From Thermoproteota archaeon (lineage in GTDB: Archaea > Korarchaeota > Korarchaeia > Korarchaeales > Korarchaeaceae), in contig JARZZM010000018.1 of assembly GCA_030130125.1 (NCBI GenBank), positions 1 to 64,000 on the forward strand: a stretch of 64,000 nt of DNA, read 5' to 3'. The number at the start of each line of letters is the position of its first letter. Position 1 is the first letter of the stretch. Below are positions 35,669-43,339 of this stretch, one piece after another. The position numbers were made by a program, and so were the translations under genes. The notes beneath the pieces are model-generated. The model did no database searches, was not told the DNA's origin, and worked only from the letters and a program-made list of their open reading frames with translations.

Positions 35669-36376
35669 CTATTCCCTCAGAGCCTTGATCAGATCCATTG
35701 CGTACTTCTCCTCCGGTTGCACCCCTATAGAGACCTCCTTTGGTATCTCCTTACCATTGTCTCTCACGGTTATCACATTATGAGGAACTGCAGAGACATG
35801 GAACATATCAGCTAGGTCGGGATTCTCGTACGCCTCTACGCAGTCTGCCTCGACCTGTCCTTTTAACTCTATGGCAAATTTATTGGCTAGGAGGACCTGA
35901 TTCGGGCAGTAAGGACACGTTGGAGTCACGAATATCATTATATGAGCCTCTTTACCGTAGTTCCTAGCCTCCTTGAGAATCTCCCTGACCCGATCCGAGA
36001 GGCCACTATCATCTCTGCTCACCAGTATCATGGTCTCCACGAATGCCCAAGCCTCATATCCTGCTGGAGCGCCTGTGTACCTTATCCTGTATCCAGATCT
36101 AGGGTCTATTAGAATCGTGGGTGTCTTCGTTACTTTGAACTCCTCTATGAGTTCGGGTTCTAGGGTAACATCGTGTATCTCGACCCTTATCCTGTCGGAT
36201 AGGTCGTCCAGCTCCCTTAGCAGCTGTTCCGTCCATTGGGAGTATTCTTCGTTGCCCACGCCTTTGAACATGACCAGCTCAATAGGTCGGACCATCTCGG
36301 CGTCAAATCTGGCCTTAAGCTGAGACGCCGTTTGCTCGTCAATGACCCTCTGGGAGTGGTTGTGCGCGTGGCCCAT
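35669..36376 (-). CDS. Protein disulfide oxidoreductase (two-thioredoxin-fold PDO), N-terminal site lost
   Basis: About 235 residues from ATG 36376, about eight bases after the start expected from TATTTAAATT at 36,405-36,416; a GTG at 36400 would precede that start. It has two thioredoxin folds. The C-terminal one has FVTPTCPYCPNQ (active CPYC) and the cis-proline site VSAVPHNVI. The N-terminal one has MFKGVGNEEYSQWTEQLLREL where PDO normally has CxxC. It would work as a single-site oxidoreductase. A short His-rich N-terminus (GHAHNHS) is unusual. Confidence 0.85.
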   Translation of the reverse strand: MGHAHNHSQRVIDEQTASQLKARFDAEMVRPIELVMFKGVGNEEYSQWTEQLLRELDDLSDRIRVEIHDVTLEPELIEEFKVTKTPTILIDPRSGYRIRYTGAPAGYEAWAFVETMILVSRDDSGLSDRVREILKEARNYGKEAHIMIFVTPTCPYCPNQVLLANKFAIELKGQVEADCVEAYENPDLADMFHVSAVPHNVITVRDNGKEIPKEVSIGVQPEEKYAMDLIKALRE

Positions 36377-36495
36377 GCTTACACCGGAATAACCGACCAC
36401 TCATCTATTTAAATTCCATCATGTAAACTCACATGGCCGAGGCTCATGCCATCGAAAAACACGGTTAATCTAACTAAAATTTACATTAAATTGGG

Positions 36496-37053
36496 ATGAT
36501 GACAATGAATAGGGATGAAAAAGAGGCTTCACTTTCAAAAGTGACCGCACAGATAGGTGTATGGAGCGCCCTAGCTGTGGCCGCTAGGATAGGGAAGCAT
36601 GTCCTTATAGGCCCTCTTCAGTTCGTTAACTTACCTCTACTCTTTACGATGTTAGCTGGTATGCTTTACGGGAGTGATGTTGGTTTCGGCGTGGGATTCC
36701 TCTCCTTTTTAGTGTCCGATAGTGTAATCGGGCTGGGCATCTGGACCCTAGTCGATGGTGGTCTAGCGGGAGCTATAGGGGCAATCTGGGCTAGATTACG
36801 GATTAAAGAACGTGTATTCATCTTTGTAGTAGCATATCTGTCCACCTTCCTCTACGACATATTGACATCGTGGATCCTCTACCTGATATTCGGGTTCCCT
36901 CCTATGGAGGCGTTCATTCTGGGATTTGTGGGTTTATTCCTTCCCGTAGCAGGTGGTGGTGCTATAGCAATCGGTCCGACAACCGAGGCCACGACATCGC
37001 TTCTGCTGTCTATTTTAGCCCCTAGGTTCTTGGGTGAAAGAACCTACCAGTAA
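36496..37053 (+). CDS. ECF transporter S component
   Basis: 185 residues with five or six membrane helices. LQFVNLPLLFTMLAGMLYG near 38-56 and VGFLSFLVSDSVIG match the substrate-binding S components of energy-coupling factor vitamin transporters. The substrate is not evident. No ECF ATPase or T component lies in the window, so it would share a module encoded elsewhere. Confidence 0.75.
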   Translation: MMTMNRDEKEASLSKVTAQIGVWSALAVAARIGKHVLIGPLQFVNLPLLFTMLAGMLYGSDVGFGVGFLSFLVSDSVIGLGIWTLVDGGLAGAIGAIWARLRIKERVFIFVVAYLSTFLYDILTSWILYLIFGFPPMEAFILGFVGLFLPVAGGGAIAIGPTTEATTSLLLSILAPRFLGERTYQ

Positions 37054-37264
37054 GTGGCTATACGCATTAATTAGATGTAGGTGACGCGGGAGGGACCCCT
37101 GTGGGGCAGATAAATGTTTACATATAATAATCAATAGGGGCCTTCACGTTAATCATACACTGTTTTTGTGTAAAAAGAGATCTAGAAACCTCTCAAGCTT
37201 AAGAATGGACAATCTAGATATCTTTTTACCCTTAAAGATGGTCATACTGTAGGGGTGGTATCCC
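37054..37264. other. Intergenic region before the por operon
   Basis: 211 bases without coding potential. An A/T-rich half (TTTACATATAATAATC near 37,109-37,130) and an imperfect inverted pair, AGATCTAG near 37,180 and CTAGATATCT near 37,214, are seen. The TATA box of porG (ATATCTTTTTACC, about 37,217-37,230) lies at the downstream end. I see no RNA gene. Confidence 0.4.
37217..37230 (+). promoter_or_regulatory. TATA box of the porGDAB operon
   Basis: ATATCTTTTTACC is centred about 25 bases before position 37,249. It places the transcript start just before the ribosome binding site GGGGTGGT (37,251-37,258) and so supports a start codon very close to 37,265. Confidence 0.5.
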
Positions 37265-37852
37265 CTGATTGAGATAAGATGGCACGGTAGAGGAGGACAA
37301 GGTGTTTGGAGCGGGTCTGCCGTACTCGCCTATTCAGCCATTAAAGCGGGTAAATACGCGCAGTCCTTCCCGCAGTTCGGTCCTGAGAGGATAGGTGGCC
37401 CGGTTACCGCGTTCAACAGGATCGATGATAAGCCTATAGTGGATAGGGGACCCATTTACGAGCCGGATATTGTTATAGTGATAGATCCAAGCCTGCTAAA
37501 GCCCAGGTACATGACGTCACTACTAAGCGGCCTAAAGAAGGGCGGTTACTTCCTAGCTAATAGCGAGAAATCTCCTTCTGAGTTGAGAGAAGAACTTGAC
37601 TTGCCAGATGAGGCTCATGTGTGGTCCGTCGATGCCACGACCATCGCTCTGGAGGAGATAGGCAGGGCCTCTCCCAATACAACGATGCTGGGGATGCTAC
37701 TTGCTGCAACTAACCTGCTACCTGTGGAGTATCTAGAGCAGGGTATATTGTGGAGATGGCCCGGCTCCGTAGGTGAGAAGAACATTAACGCTCTCAAGAG
37801 GGCGATGAAGGAGGCCAAGTCAGATCCCGCCAAGGAGGTGGTGAGTGTATGA
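37265..37852 (+). CDS. porG: Pyruvate:ferredoxin oxidoreductase gamma subunit, CTG start
   Basis: About 195 residues. The conserved PorG N-terminus IEIRWHGRGGQGVWSGSAVL lies upstream of any ATG, GTG or TTG in frame; the first of these, at 37439, would cut off 58 residues of conserved domain. The upstream stop is TAG at 37,250-37,252 and the only start-like codon is CTG at 37265, about six bases after GGGGTGGT. The subunit belongs to the four-subunit POR/VOR complex that oxidises 2-oxoacids to acyl-CoA with ferredoxin as acceptor. porD follows with a four-base overlap. Confidence 0.88.
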   Translation: MIEIRWHGRGGQGVWSGSAVLAYSAIKAGKYAQSFPQFGPERIGGPVTAFNRIDDKPIVDRGPIYEPDIVIVIDPSLLKPRYMTSLLSGLKKGGYFLANSEKSPSELREELDLPDEAHVWSVDATTIALEEIGRASPNTTMLGMLLAATNLLPVEYLEQGILWRWPGSVGEKNINALKRAMKEAKSDPAKEVVSV

Positions 37853-38124
37853 GCACGCCGATGGTTGGGTGGAAGGATCTCCCCATGGCGGCAGTTCCCT
37901 TCTTGAGTGCGAGGGAATACCCCACTGGGGAGTGGGCGGTATTCCAGCCCAAGATAGATGAGAGCAAGTGTGTGAAGTGTGGGCTCTGTTGGATGTACTG
38001 CCCTGACAGCGTGTACAGGTGGGATGGGGAGGGAGTTCCCGTTCCCGACTTGGATCACTGCAAGGGTTGCGGGATATGCGCTACGGAGTGCCCCACTAAG
38101 GCAATAGAGATGGTTAGGATATGA
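37849..38124 (+). CDS. porD: Pyruvate:ferredoxin oxidoreductase delta subunit (ferredoxin-like)
   Basis: 91 residues. Two [4Fe-4S] motifs are present: CVKCGLCWMYCPD and CKGCGICATECPTKAIEM. The N-terminal extension MVGWKDLPMAAVPFLSA and STGEW-like lead-in are typical of PorD rather than free ferredoxin. It passes electrons from the catalytic subunits to soluble ferredoxin. It is encoded between porG and porA. Confidence 0.95.
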   Translation: MSTPMVGWKDLPMAAVPFLSAREYPTGEWAVFQPKIDESKCVKCGLCWMYCPDSVYRWDGEGVPVPDLDHCKGCGICATECPTKAIEMVRI

Positions 38125-38136
38125 GGGGTGAGTTTT

Positions 38137-39375
38137 ATGGTGGTTCAGAAGTTGGTTAGTCAAACCATGATGGCCCTTAATGGAGATGAGGCTGTCGCTT
38201 GGGCTGTGAAGCAGAGCAATGTGGATGTGGTTGCAGCCTATCCGATAACTCCACAAACAATAATTGTGGAGAGAATATCCGAGTTCGTCCACAATGGAGA
38301 GGTGGACATGGAATTCATAAGGGTAGAAAGCGAACACAGCGCCCTAAGTGCGAGCTGGGGGGCGGCTCTCGCTGGGGCGAGGGCGTTTACTGCCACTGCT
38401 GCAAACGGTCTAGCCTTAATGTGGGAGATCTTGTACATAACCGCTTCCACTAGGACTCCGGTCGTCATGGCCGTCGTTAACAGAGCTTTGAGCGCGCCGA
38501 TAAACATTCATAATGATCATAGTGACAGCATGGGAGCTAGGGACTCCGGTTGGATTCAGATCTACAGCGAAGATGCGCAGGAGGCCTATGATAACACCAT
38601 AATGGCCTTCAGGATAGCTGAGGAGGCGATGTTACCTGTCATGGTAACCTTAGACGGATTCACCATATCTCATACACTGCAAAACGTCTCGGTTCTTCCT
38701 GATGAGGTTGTTTCAAACTTCGTCGGGATCAGGAAGATCCCAAGGATCAAGCTACCCCACATCTATGGGGAGAAGGAGATACCACTGATGCTGAACCCGA
38801 AGTATCCGATATCGTTCGGGCCACTGGACTTGTTCGACTACTACTTCGAGCATAAGGTCCAGCAGAATGAGGCCATGAAGGCTTCCATCCCCATCATAGA
38901 GAAGGTTCACAGGGAGTTCGCTGAGATAAGCGGAAGGTCTTACGAGCCCGTCCACATGATCCCCTATAAAACGGAGGACGCGGATGTCGTGCTGCTGGGC
39001 CTCTCCTCAACCATGAGTGTGGTGAGGAAGGTTGTGGACGAGCTGAGGAGTGAGGGGAAGAAGGTGGGTGCCATAAGGTTGAGGGTATTCAGGCCTTTCC
39101 CAGCTGACATGATTAGGAAGGAACTTTCTAAGATCAGCACTGTAGGTATCCTTGATAGATCGTTGAGCTTCGGGGCCGAGGGTGGTCCCGTATTCATGGA
39201 GGTGAGATCTGCCCTTTACAGCTCCTCCTCGAAGCCCACCGTATACGACTATGTGTACGGGCTTGGAGGAAGAGATTTACCGCCCAAACTGATAAAGAAG
39301 GCGTTCAACGAACTCCTTGAGGCTAGAGAAGAGCCAGAGAAGCCTGTTATCAAGTATCTGGGGGTGAGGGAGTGA
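38137..39375 (+). CDS. porA: Pyruvate:ferredoxin oxidoreductase alpha subunit
   Basis: About 412 residues. ATG 38137 follows GGGGTGAG; a GTG at 38128 lies inside that site. The conserved features are AAYPITPQTIIVERISEFV, FIRVESEHSALSASWGAALAGARAFTATAANGLALM and the C-terminal VGILDRSLSFGAEGGPVF. The alpha subunit holds the domain I/II partner of the thiamine diphosphate site. It cannot be told from sequence whether pyruvate or a branched 2-oxoacid is preferred; pyruvate is the usual case for this arrangement. Confidence 0.95.
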   Translation: MVVQKLVSQTMMALNGDEAVAWAVKQSNVDVVAAYPITPQTIIVERISEFVHNGEVDMEFIRVESEHSALSASWGAALAGARAFTATAANGLALMWEILYITASTRTPVVMAVVNRALSAPINIHNDHSDSMGARDSGWIQIYSEDAQEAYDNTIMAFRIAEEAMLPVMVTLDGFTISHTLQNVSVLPDEVVSNFVGIRKIPRIKLPHIYGEKEIPLMLNPKYPISFGPLDLFDYYFEHKVQQNEAMKASIPIIEKVHREFAEISGRSYEPVHMIPYKTEDADVVLLGLSSTMSVVRKVVDELRSEGKKVGAIRLRVFRPFPADMIRKELSKISTVGILDRSLSFGAEGGPVFMEVRSALYSSSSKPTVYDYVYGLGGRDLPPKLIKKAFNELLEAREEPEKPVIKYLGVRE

Positions 39376-40364
39376 TGGTAGCTAAGGCTGTATGGAGGCC
39401 GGATATAAAGGAACTGGCGAGGATAGAGGGTCAGAAGAGGCCTGTTGAGTCCGGTCACAGGTTGTGCGCAGGCTGCGGCGCGGGGATAATAATAAGGCAG
39501 ATAGCCATGGCAGCTAGAAAGCCGCTAGTCTGGATAAATGCCACGGGATGCGTTGAAGTAGCGACGACCATATTCCCGTACACCTCTTGGAACATCCCTT
39601 GGGCTCACAATGCCTTTGAGAACGCCGCAGCTGTCGGGTCCGGAGTGGAAGCCGCTAGAAAGAAGCTAGCTAGGGTGAACAGGTTCGATGGAGATCCCGA
39701 TGTAGAATTGGATTACGACGTGATAGTGCTTGGTGGAGATGGAGGTACTTACGATATAGGACTGCAGGCGATATCCGGGGCCTTTGAGAGGAGGCATAAG
39801 ATCATGTATGTGCTATATGACAACGAGGCTTACATGAACACCGGTATACAGAGGTCAGGTGGAACGCCCTTCGGAGCGAGGACCACCACCACTCCAGTAG
39901 GCAAGGTGATCAAGGGTAAACCCCTCTTCAAGAAGCCGATAATGGACATAATGGTGGCTCACGGGATACCTTATGCAGCTACAGTTTCTCCTGCCTACTG
40001 GAACGATGCGCTCGTCAAGTTCAGGAAGGGTTTCGAGGCGGAGGGTCCAGCATTCATTCACGCCTTCTCCACATGTCCACTCGGCTGGGGAAGCGCCCCA
40101 GAGGATACGGTGAAGATTATGAAGCTGGCCGTCGAGACATGCGTCTTTCCTCTCTACGAGGTCGTGGATGGGGAGTACAGGCTCACCGGTCCGAGCGTAT
40201 CCATAGCCAAGAATCCCGACAGGAAGAAGCCCGTCGAGGAGTACTTGAAGCTTCAAGGAAGGTTCAGGCACATGTTCAAGCCTGAGAACAAGTGGATGAT
40301 AGAGAAGTTCCAAGAATGGGTAGACAGACAGTGGGAAACCCTGCTGAAGAAAGCGGGTTACTGA
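39375..40364 (+). CDS. porB: Pyruvate:ferredoxin oxidoreductase beta subunit
   Basis: About 329 residues, ATG overlapping the porA stop. Thiamine diphosphate and Mg binding: GDGGTYDIGLQAISGA with DNEAYMNTGIQRS. Cysteines of the proximal [4Fe-4S] cluster are in HRLCAGCGAG, ATGCVE and in CPLGW. It completes the porGDAB operon, probably the central energy-yielding step of this organism. Confidence 0.96.
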   Translation: MVAKAVWRPDIKELARIEGQKRPVESGHRLCAGCGAGIIIRQIAMAARKPLVWINATGCVEVATTIFPYTSWNIPWAHNAFENAAAVGSGVEAARKKLARVNRFDGDPDVELDYDVIVLGGDGGTYDIGLQAISGAFERRHKIMYVLYDNEAYMNTGIQRSGGTPFGARTTTTPVGKVIKGKPLFKKPIMDIMVAHGIPYAATVSPAYWNDALVKFRKGFEAEGPAFIHAFSTCPLGWGSAPEDTVKIMKLAVETCVFPLYEVVDGEYRLTGPSVSIAKNPDRKKPVEEYLKLQGRFRHMFKPENKWMIEKFQEWVDRQWETLLKKAGY

Positions 40365-40423
40365 ACCCCTCACCTTTCTCATTTTTGGAGGGATTTGTAA
40401 GGAAAAACGCTTGCTAGTTTCGG

Positions 40424-40678
40424 TCAGAACTCTTCCTCTTCTTCCTCCCAGAATATCTCTTCTTCCTCTTCTTCCTCCCAGAAGTCCTCGTCTTCGAGCC
40501 ACTCCTCCTCTTCTATCCCTTCCTCAAGAGGTATAACCTCTTTCACCTCTCCCTTCTCTATCTTGACTCCGAGAAGGGCTCCGCAGTTGGGGCACTGTAT
40601 TTCTCCCTCGTAGTCCTCCTCGTCCAAGTAGAATTCATAGCCGCATGATGGACATGTTATCTCCACCAATGCCGACAC
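40424..40678 (-). CDS. LysW-like zinc-ribbon protein with long acidic tandem-repeat tail
   Basis: 84 residues. Residues 8-35 form a LysW-type zinc ribbon: ITCPSCGYEFYLDEEDYEGEIQCPNCGALLGV, here cited for CPSC and CPNC. LysW normally ends in an EDWGE tail whose last glutamate carries the amino acid in lysine or arginine synthesis. Here the tail continues as about 35 mostly acidic residues with two FWEEEEEE blocks and ends in phenylalanine. A TATA-like CTTATATATA (minus, about 40,703-40,714) predicts a nearly leaderless message. No LysX, LysZ or LysY is nearby. Confidence 0.7.
   Translation of the reverse strand: MSALVEITCPSCGYEFYLDEEDYEGEIQCPNCGALLGVKIEKGEVKEVIPLEEGIEEEEWLEDEDFWEEEEEEEIFWEEEEEEF
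40432..40490. repeat. Tandem repeat of about 30 bases in the LysW-like gene
   Basis: Two near-identical copies of CTTCTTCCTCCCAGAA with flanking TCTTCCTCT stretches sit side by side. They encode the duplicated (E)n-x-FWEEEEEE blocks of the acidic tail. The repeat keeps the frame. Confidence 0.7.
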
Positions 40679-40845
40679 CGCGTTGCTAAGCTTGACTACA
40701 CTATATATAAGTTTCGGAGGGATCCGGTAGATTAGTTAAACGTTTTAGATAATAGTGGCCATATTATATAGATAAATAGGTTCATTCGCCATCATATAGA
40801 AACATTATCTGAGTTACTGTTAGGATTAGACACCGGAAACGATCC

Positions 40846-41238
40846 TCAACTACCGTACCTGATTAGTAGCAGCGCTAGGACTAACTCTATGATGCCCCCG
40901 AGCAGGGCTAGGGAGAACAGTCTGTAGCTCACGTTTAGCTCGATAGATAGGGTGCACGCCTCTATACACGGATTACTCTGGTATCCCAAGAAACCGAGTA
41001 TCCCCCAGCTGGAAATGCCGATGATGAGCAGGGATATGGCTAGAATCAAGTAGGATGCCCTCTTAAACTTGAAGTAAGCCAGTGATATTAGAAATATCGC
41101 GATGTAGCTGAACCTAAGGGTATAGCAGGAGAGGCACGGTCTGATGCCCTGAACGAACTCCGTATAGAAGCTCAGGAGGATCCCTACTAAAGCTATGAAC
41201 GCTATAGTAAGGGAGATTGCCTTGGTGGACATACCCAT
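40846..41238 (-). CDS. DsbB-like disulfide-forming membrane protein
   Basis: About 130 residues from ATG 41238 (or 41232); a longer frame to 41334 would overlap the UPF0248 gene. Four membrane helices and two cysteine sites are present: CLSC in GIRPCLSCYTLRFSY after the first helix, and NPCIEACTL in the second outer loop. This matches DsbB-type quinone-linked thiol oxidases. It may re-oxidise a PDO-type partner on the outer face. TATA-like AAAAATTTTTTA lies about 41,265-41,280. Confidence 0.75.
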   Translation of the reverse strand: MGMSTKAISLTIAFIALVGILLSFYTEFVQGIRPCLSCYTLRFSYIAIFLISLAYFKFKRASYLILAISLLIIGISSWGILGFLGYQSNPCIEACTLSIELNVSYRLFSLALLGGIIELVLALLLIRYGS

Positions 41239-41281
41239 CCCGTTCAATTCCCGAGCATCACATAAAAAATTTTTAAGATTT

Positions 41282-41527
41282 TCATACGTCCTCCTTGAGG
41301 TAAAGGAGTTCCCTTCCCCTCCAGATAGCAACAATCCTATGGTGTGGTATCTCCCTTCCGTCCTTCAGTATCACCCTATCGCTCCTCACTTCGATCTCGT
41401 CCCCTCTCACCTCTTCTAGGTCGTTTGAGGACCCTCTGCTCACGAATACTATTCTAAACTCTTCAGGCTTCACCCTAGGATCCCACACCATCGACTCTAG
41501 GATAGACCTGACCCTGCCTTTTCTCAC
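41282..41527 (-). CDS. UPF0248 / DUF504 protein
   Basis: 81 residues, GTG start. The family pattern is IRSIL-x-MVWDPRVKPEEFRIVFVSRG near the N-terminus and REIPHHRIVAIWRGRELLY near the C-terminus. It is widespread in archaea, sometimes fused to RNA-processing domains; the function is unknown, though an RNA role has been suggested from fusions. Confidence 0.85.
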   Translation of the reverse strand: MRKGRVRSILESMVWDPRVKPEEFRIVFVSRGSSNDLEEVRGDEIEVRSDRVILKDGREIPHHRIVAIWRGRELLYLKEDV

Positions 41528-41581
41528 GTGAATTCCAAACGACGTAGTAGTTTAATTGGATGATGCATATCCAGCACTAGG

Positions 41582-42307
41582 TTGAAAATGAAAGTGCTGG
41601 CAGTGTCCGATGTACATGCGCCCGTATGGCTGAAGGATCTAGAGAATGCTGTGAGTAGGAAGCAGAAAGGAGAGTACCTCATCCTGATAGCAGGTGACAT
41701 GGTAGATAGAGGGAACTACAAGCAGTATCGAAGGGTAGTGGATGTCTTGGAGGGTCTAGGAGATGTCAGGATGGTGGCTGTCTTCGGCAATGACGAGTAC
41801 GATAGTGTGAAGGATGCCATAAGGGAGGAGAACCCTGAGGTAACGTTTCTCGATGATGAGAGCATAGTTTTGGAGGTGGAGGGGCGGAGGGTAGGCATAG
41901 TTGGGTCCAGAGGGAGTCTGGAACTCCCTACTACGTGGCAAAAGAGAAACATCCCAGGGATAGAGAAGATCTACAGCGAGAGGTTGAGGGTGATAGGAGA
42001 GATGCTCAGAGAGCTCAGGGAAAAGGTTGATGTAACAGTTCTCCTTACCCACTACGCCACCACGACGAAGACCATGAAGGGTGAGAATCCCAGGGCTTGG
42101 AGGTACTTGGGCCACAGGGGGTTCGAGAGGTACATGAAAGAGGGGCTCGTAGACGTTGCTGTCCACGGACATGTTCACAACGGGAGTAAGACCGCTAGAG
42201 TCGGCAATACCAAGGTATACAATGTGGCCTTCCCCATTTGGTGGGAACTGGTTGAGATAGATCTGAGGAGCGAGCGCATTTCAATAGAGGAGTTCCTGTC
42301 CAAGTAG
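41582..42307 (+). CDS. Metallophosphoesterase
   Basis: 241 residues, TTG or the ATG six bases later. The calcineurin-like motifs are in place: VSDVHAP, AGDMVDRG, FGNDEY, LLTHYATTT and VHGHVHNGSK. It is probably leaderless, with a TATA-like GTTTAATTGG at 41,550-41,559. The substrate is unknown. cutA and the E1-like gene follow on the same strand. Confidence 0.88.
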   Translation: MKMKVLAVSDVHAPVWLKDLENAVSRKQKGEYLILIAGDMVDRGNYKQYRRVVDVLEGLGDVRMVAVFGNDEYDSVKDAIREENPEVTFLDDESIVLEVEGRRVGIVGSRGSLELPTTWQKRNIPGIEKIYSERLRVIGEMLRELREKVDVTVLLTHYATTTKTMKGENPRAWRYLGHRGFERYMKEGLVDVAVHGHVHNGSKTARVGNTKVYNVAFPIWWELVEIDLRSERISIEEFLSK

Positions 42308-42327
42308 TTGATTGGGGGTGATCTCGC

Positions 42328-42636
42328 CTGAAAATAGTATTGACTACTGTGGAGCGGGAGGGAGATGCCGAGAAACTTGCGTCCTCACTGTTAGGAGAGA
42401 AGCTAGCTGCATGCATCTCTTTCTTCCAAGTTAGAAGCTTGTACTGGTGGAAAGGGAAGATAGAGAGGGCTCAAGAGTTCCTCCTGATTATCAAGACCGC
42501 TGATGAATTGATGGATAGGTTGATAGAGTATCTGACCGGGATACATCCTTACGATGTTCCCGAGATAGTGGTCCTCCCCGTGGAGAGGGTATGGGAGGCG
42601 TATGAGAGGTGGTTGAGGGATGTCACGCTACGATAG
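42328..42636 (+). CDS. cutA: CutA1 divalent-cation tolerance protein, CTG start
   Basis: About 102 residues. CutA proteins begin M-K/x-I-V-L-T-T; here LKIVLTTVEREGDAEK starts at CTG 42328, five to six bases after GGGGGTGAT. The only ordinary start, TTG 42340, would remove the first strand. The rest of the family is clear: LAACISFFQVRSLYWWKGKIE and HPYDVPEIVVLPVE. CutA forms stable trimers and binds copper; its real role is unknown. It overlaps the E1-like gene. Confidence 0.88.
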   Translation: MKIVLTTVEREGDAEKLASSLLGEKLAACISFFQVRSLYWWKGKIERAQEFLLIIKTADELMDRLIEYLTGIHPYDVPEIVVLPVERVWEAYERWLRDVTLR

Positions 42637-43339
42637 GCAGATCCCACTCATAGGGGAAGATGGTCAGAGGAGGCTGAGTAATTCACTCGTAGCAATCGTG
42701 GGGCTGGGAGGTATAGGTTCTCCCTTGGCCCTCTATTTGGGAGGTGCTGGAGTTAATCTAAGGCTAATAGACGGCGATCTCGTCAGTTTGGATAATCTTC
42801 ACAGGCAGATCCTGTACGGGGAGGATGACGTGGGTTTACCCAAGGCTCTAGTTGCTGAAAGGGAGATCAAGAGGAGGAATAAGGAGATAGAGGTGGAGGG
42901 AATACCCGAGCCCCTCACCGAGGGTAATATAGGCGATGTGCTCTCGGGGGTCGATCTAGTACTCGATGCGACGGACAACTTCGCCACTAGGTACCTGATA
43001 AATGAGTATTCCGTTTCTCACAGGATTCCCTTCATCTACTCCGCTATCTCCGGCTTTTATTTCGCAGTAACGTTCATAGTTCCTAGGGAGACTCCCTGCT
43101 TGAGGTGCATGTTCCCAAACGTCCAAGACAGGGGCCCTGTTCCGGTCTTGGGGATGACTCCGGCTCAGGTCGCCTCCATAGCAGCCGTGGAGGCCGTGAA
43201 GTACTTAGCTGGCATGGAACCCTCTCTTAAAGGTAAGTTGCTGATGGGAGATCTCAGGACGATGGAGTACACGGAAATAAAAGTGGAGAGGGATCCCAAG
43301 TGCCCGGTCTGTAGCAGGCTGTTCACAGGAGGTCCTTGA
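42620..43339 (+). CDS. E1-like ThiF/MoeB-family adenylyltransferase
   Basis: 239 residues. Adenylation motifs: VAIVGLGGIGSPLALYLGGAG (nucleotide loop), the LIDGDLVSLDNLHRQILY segment and the LDATDNFATRYLIN aspartate. Zinc is bound by CLRC and CPVC. In UbaA/MoeB the loop after the crossover carries a cysteine; here that stretch reads QDRGPVPVLGMTPAQ without one. It can probably adenylate a beta-grasp protein's C-terminus but may not form a thioester. It overlaps cutA by 17 bases and glyS (convergent) by 17. Confidence 0.88.
   Translation: MSRYDRQIPLIGEDGQRRLSNSLVAIVGLGGIGSPLALYLGGAGVNLRLIDGDLVSLDNLHRQILYGEDDVGLPKALVAEREIKRRNKEIEVEGIPEPLTEGNIGDVLSGVDLVLDATDNFATRYLINEYSVSHRIPFIYSAISGFYFAVTFIVPRETPCLRCMFPNVQDRGPVPVLGMTPAQVASIAAVEAVKYLAGMEPSLKGKLLMGDLRTMEYTEIKVERDPKCPVCSRLFTGGP

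Noticed and set aside
37615-38337. 240-codon minus-strand frame across porG, porD and porA
   Set aside because: It lies opposite three well-identified subunits; residue composition (H, Y, L, S rich) is an artefact of the complementary strand.
40432-40490. CRISPR-like array
   Set aside because: Only two adjacent units without spacers, inside an in-frame acidic coding repeat.
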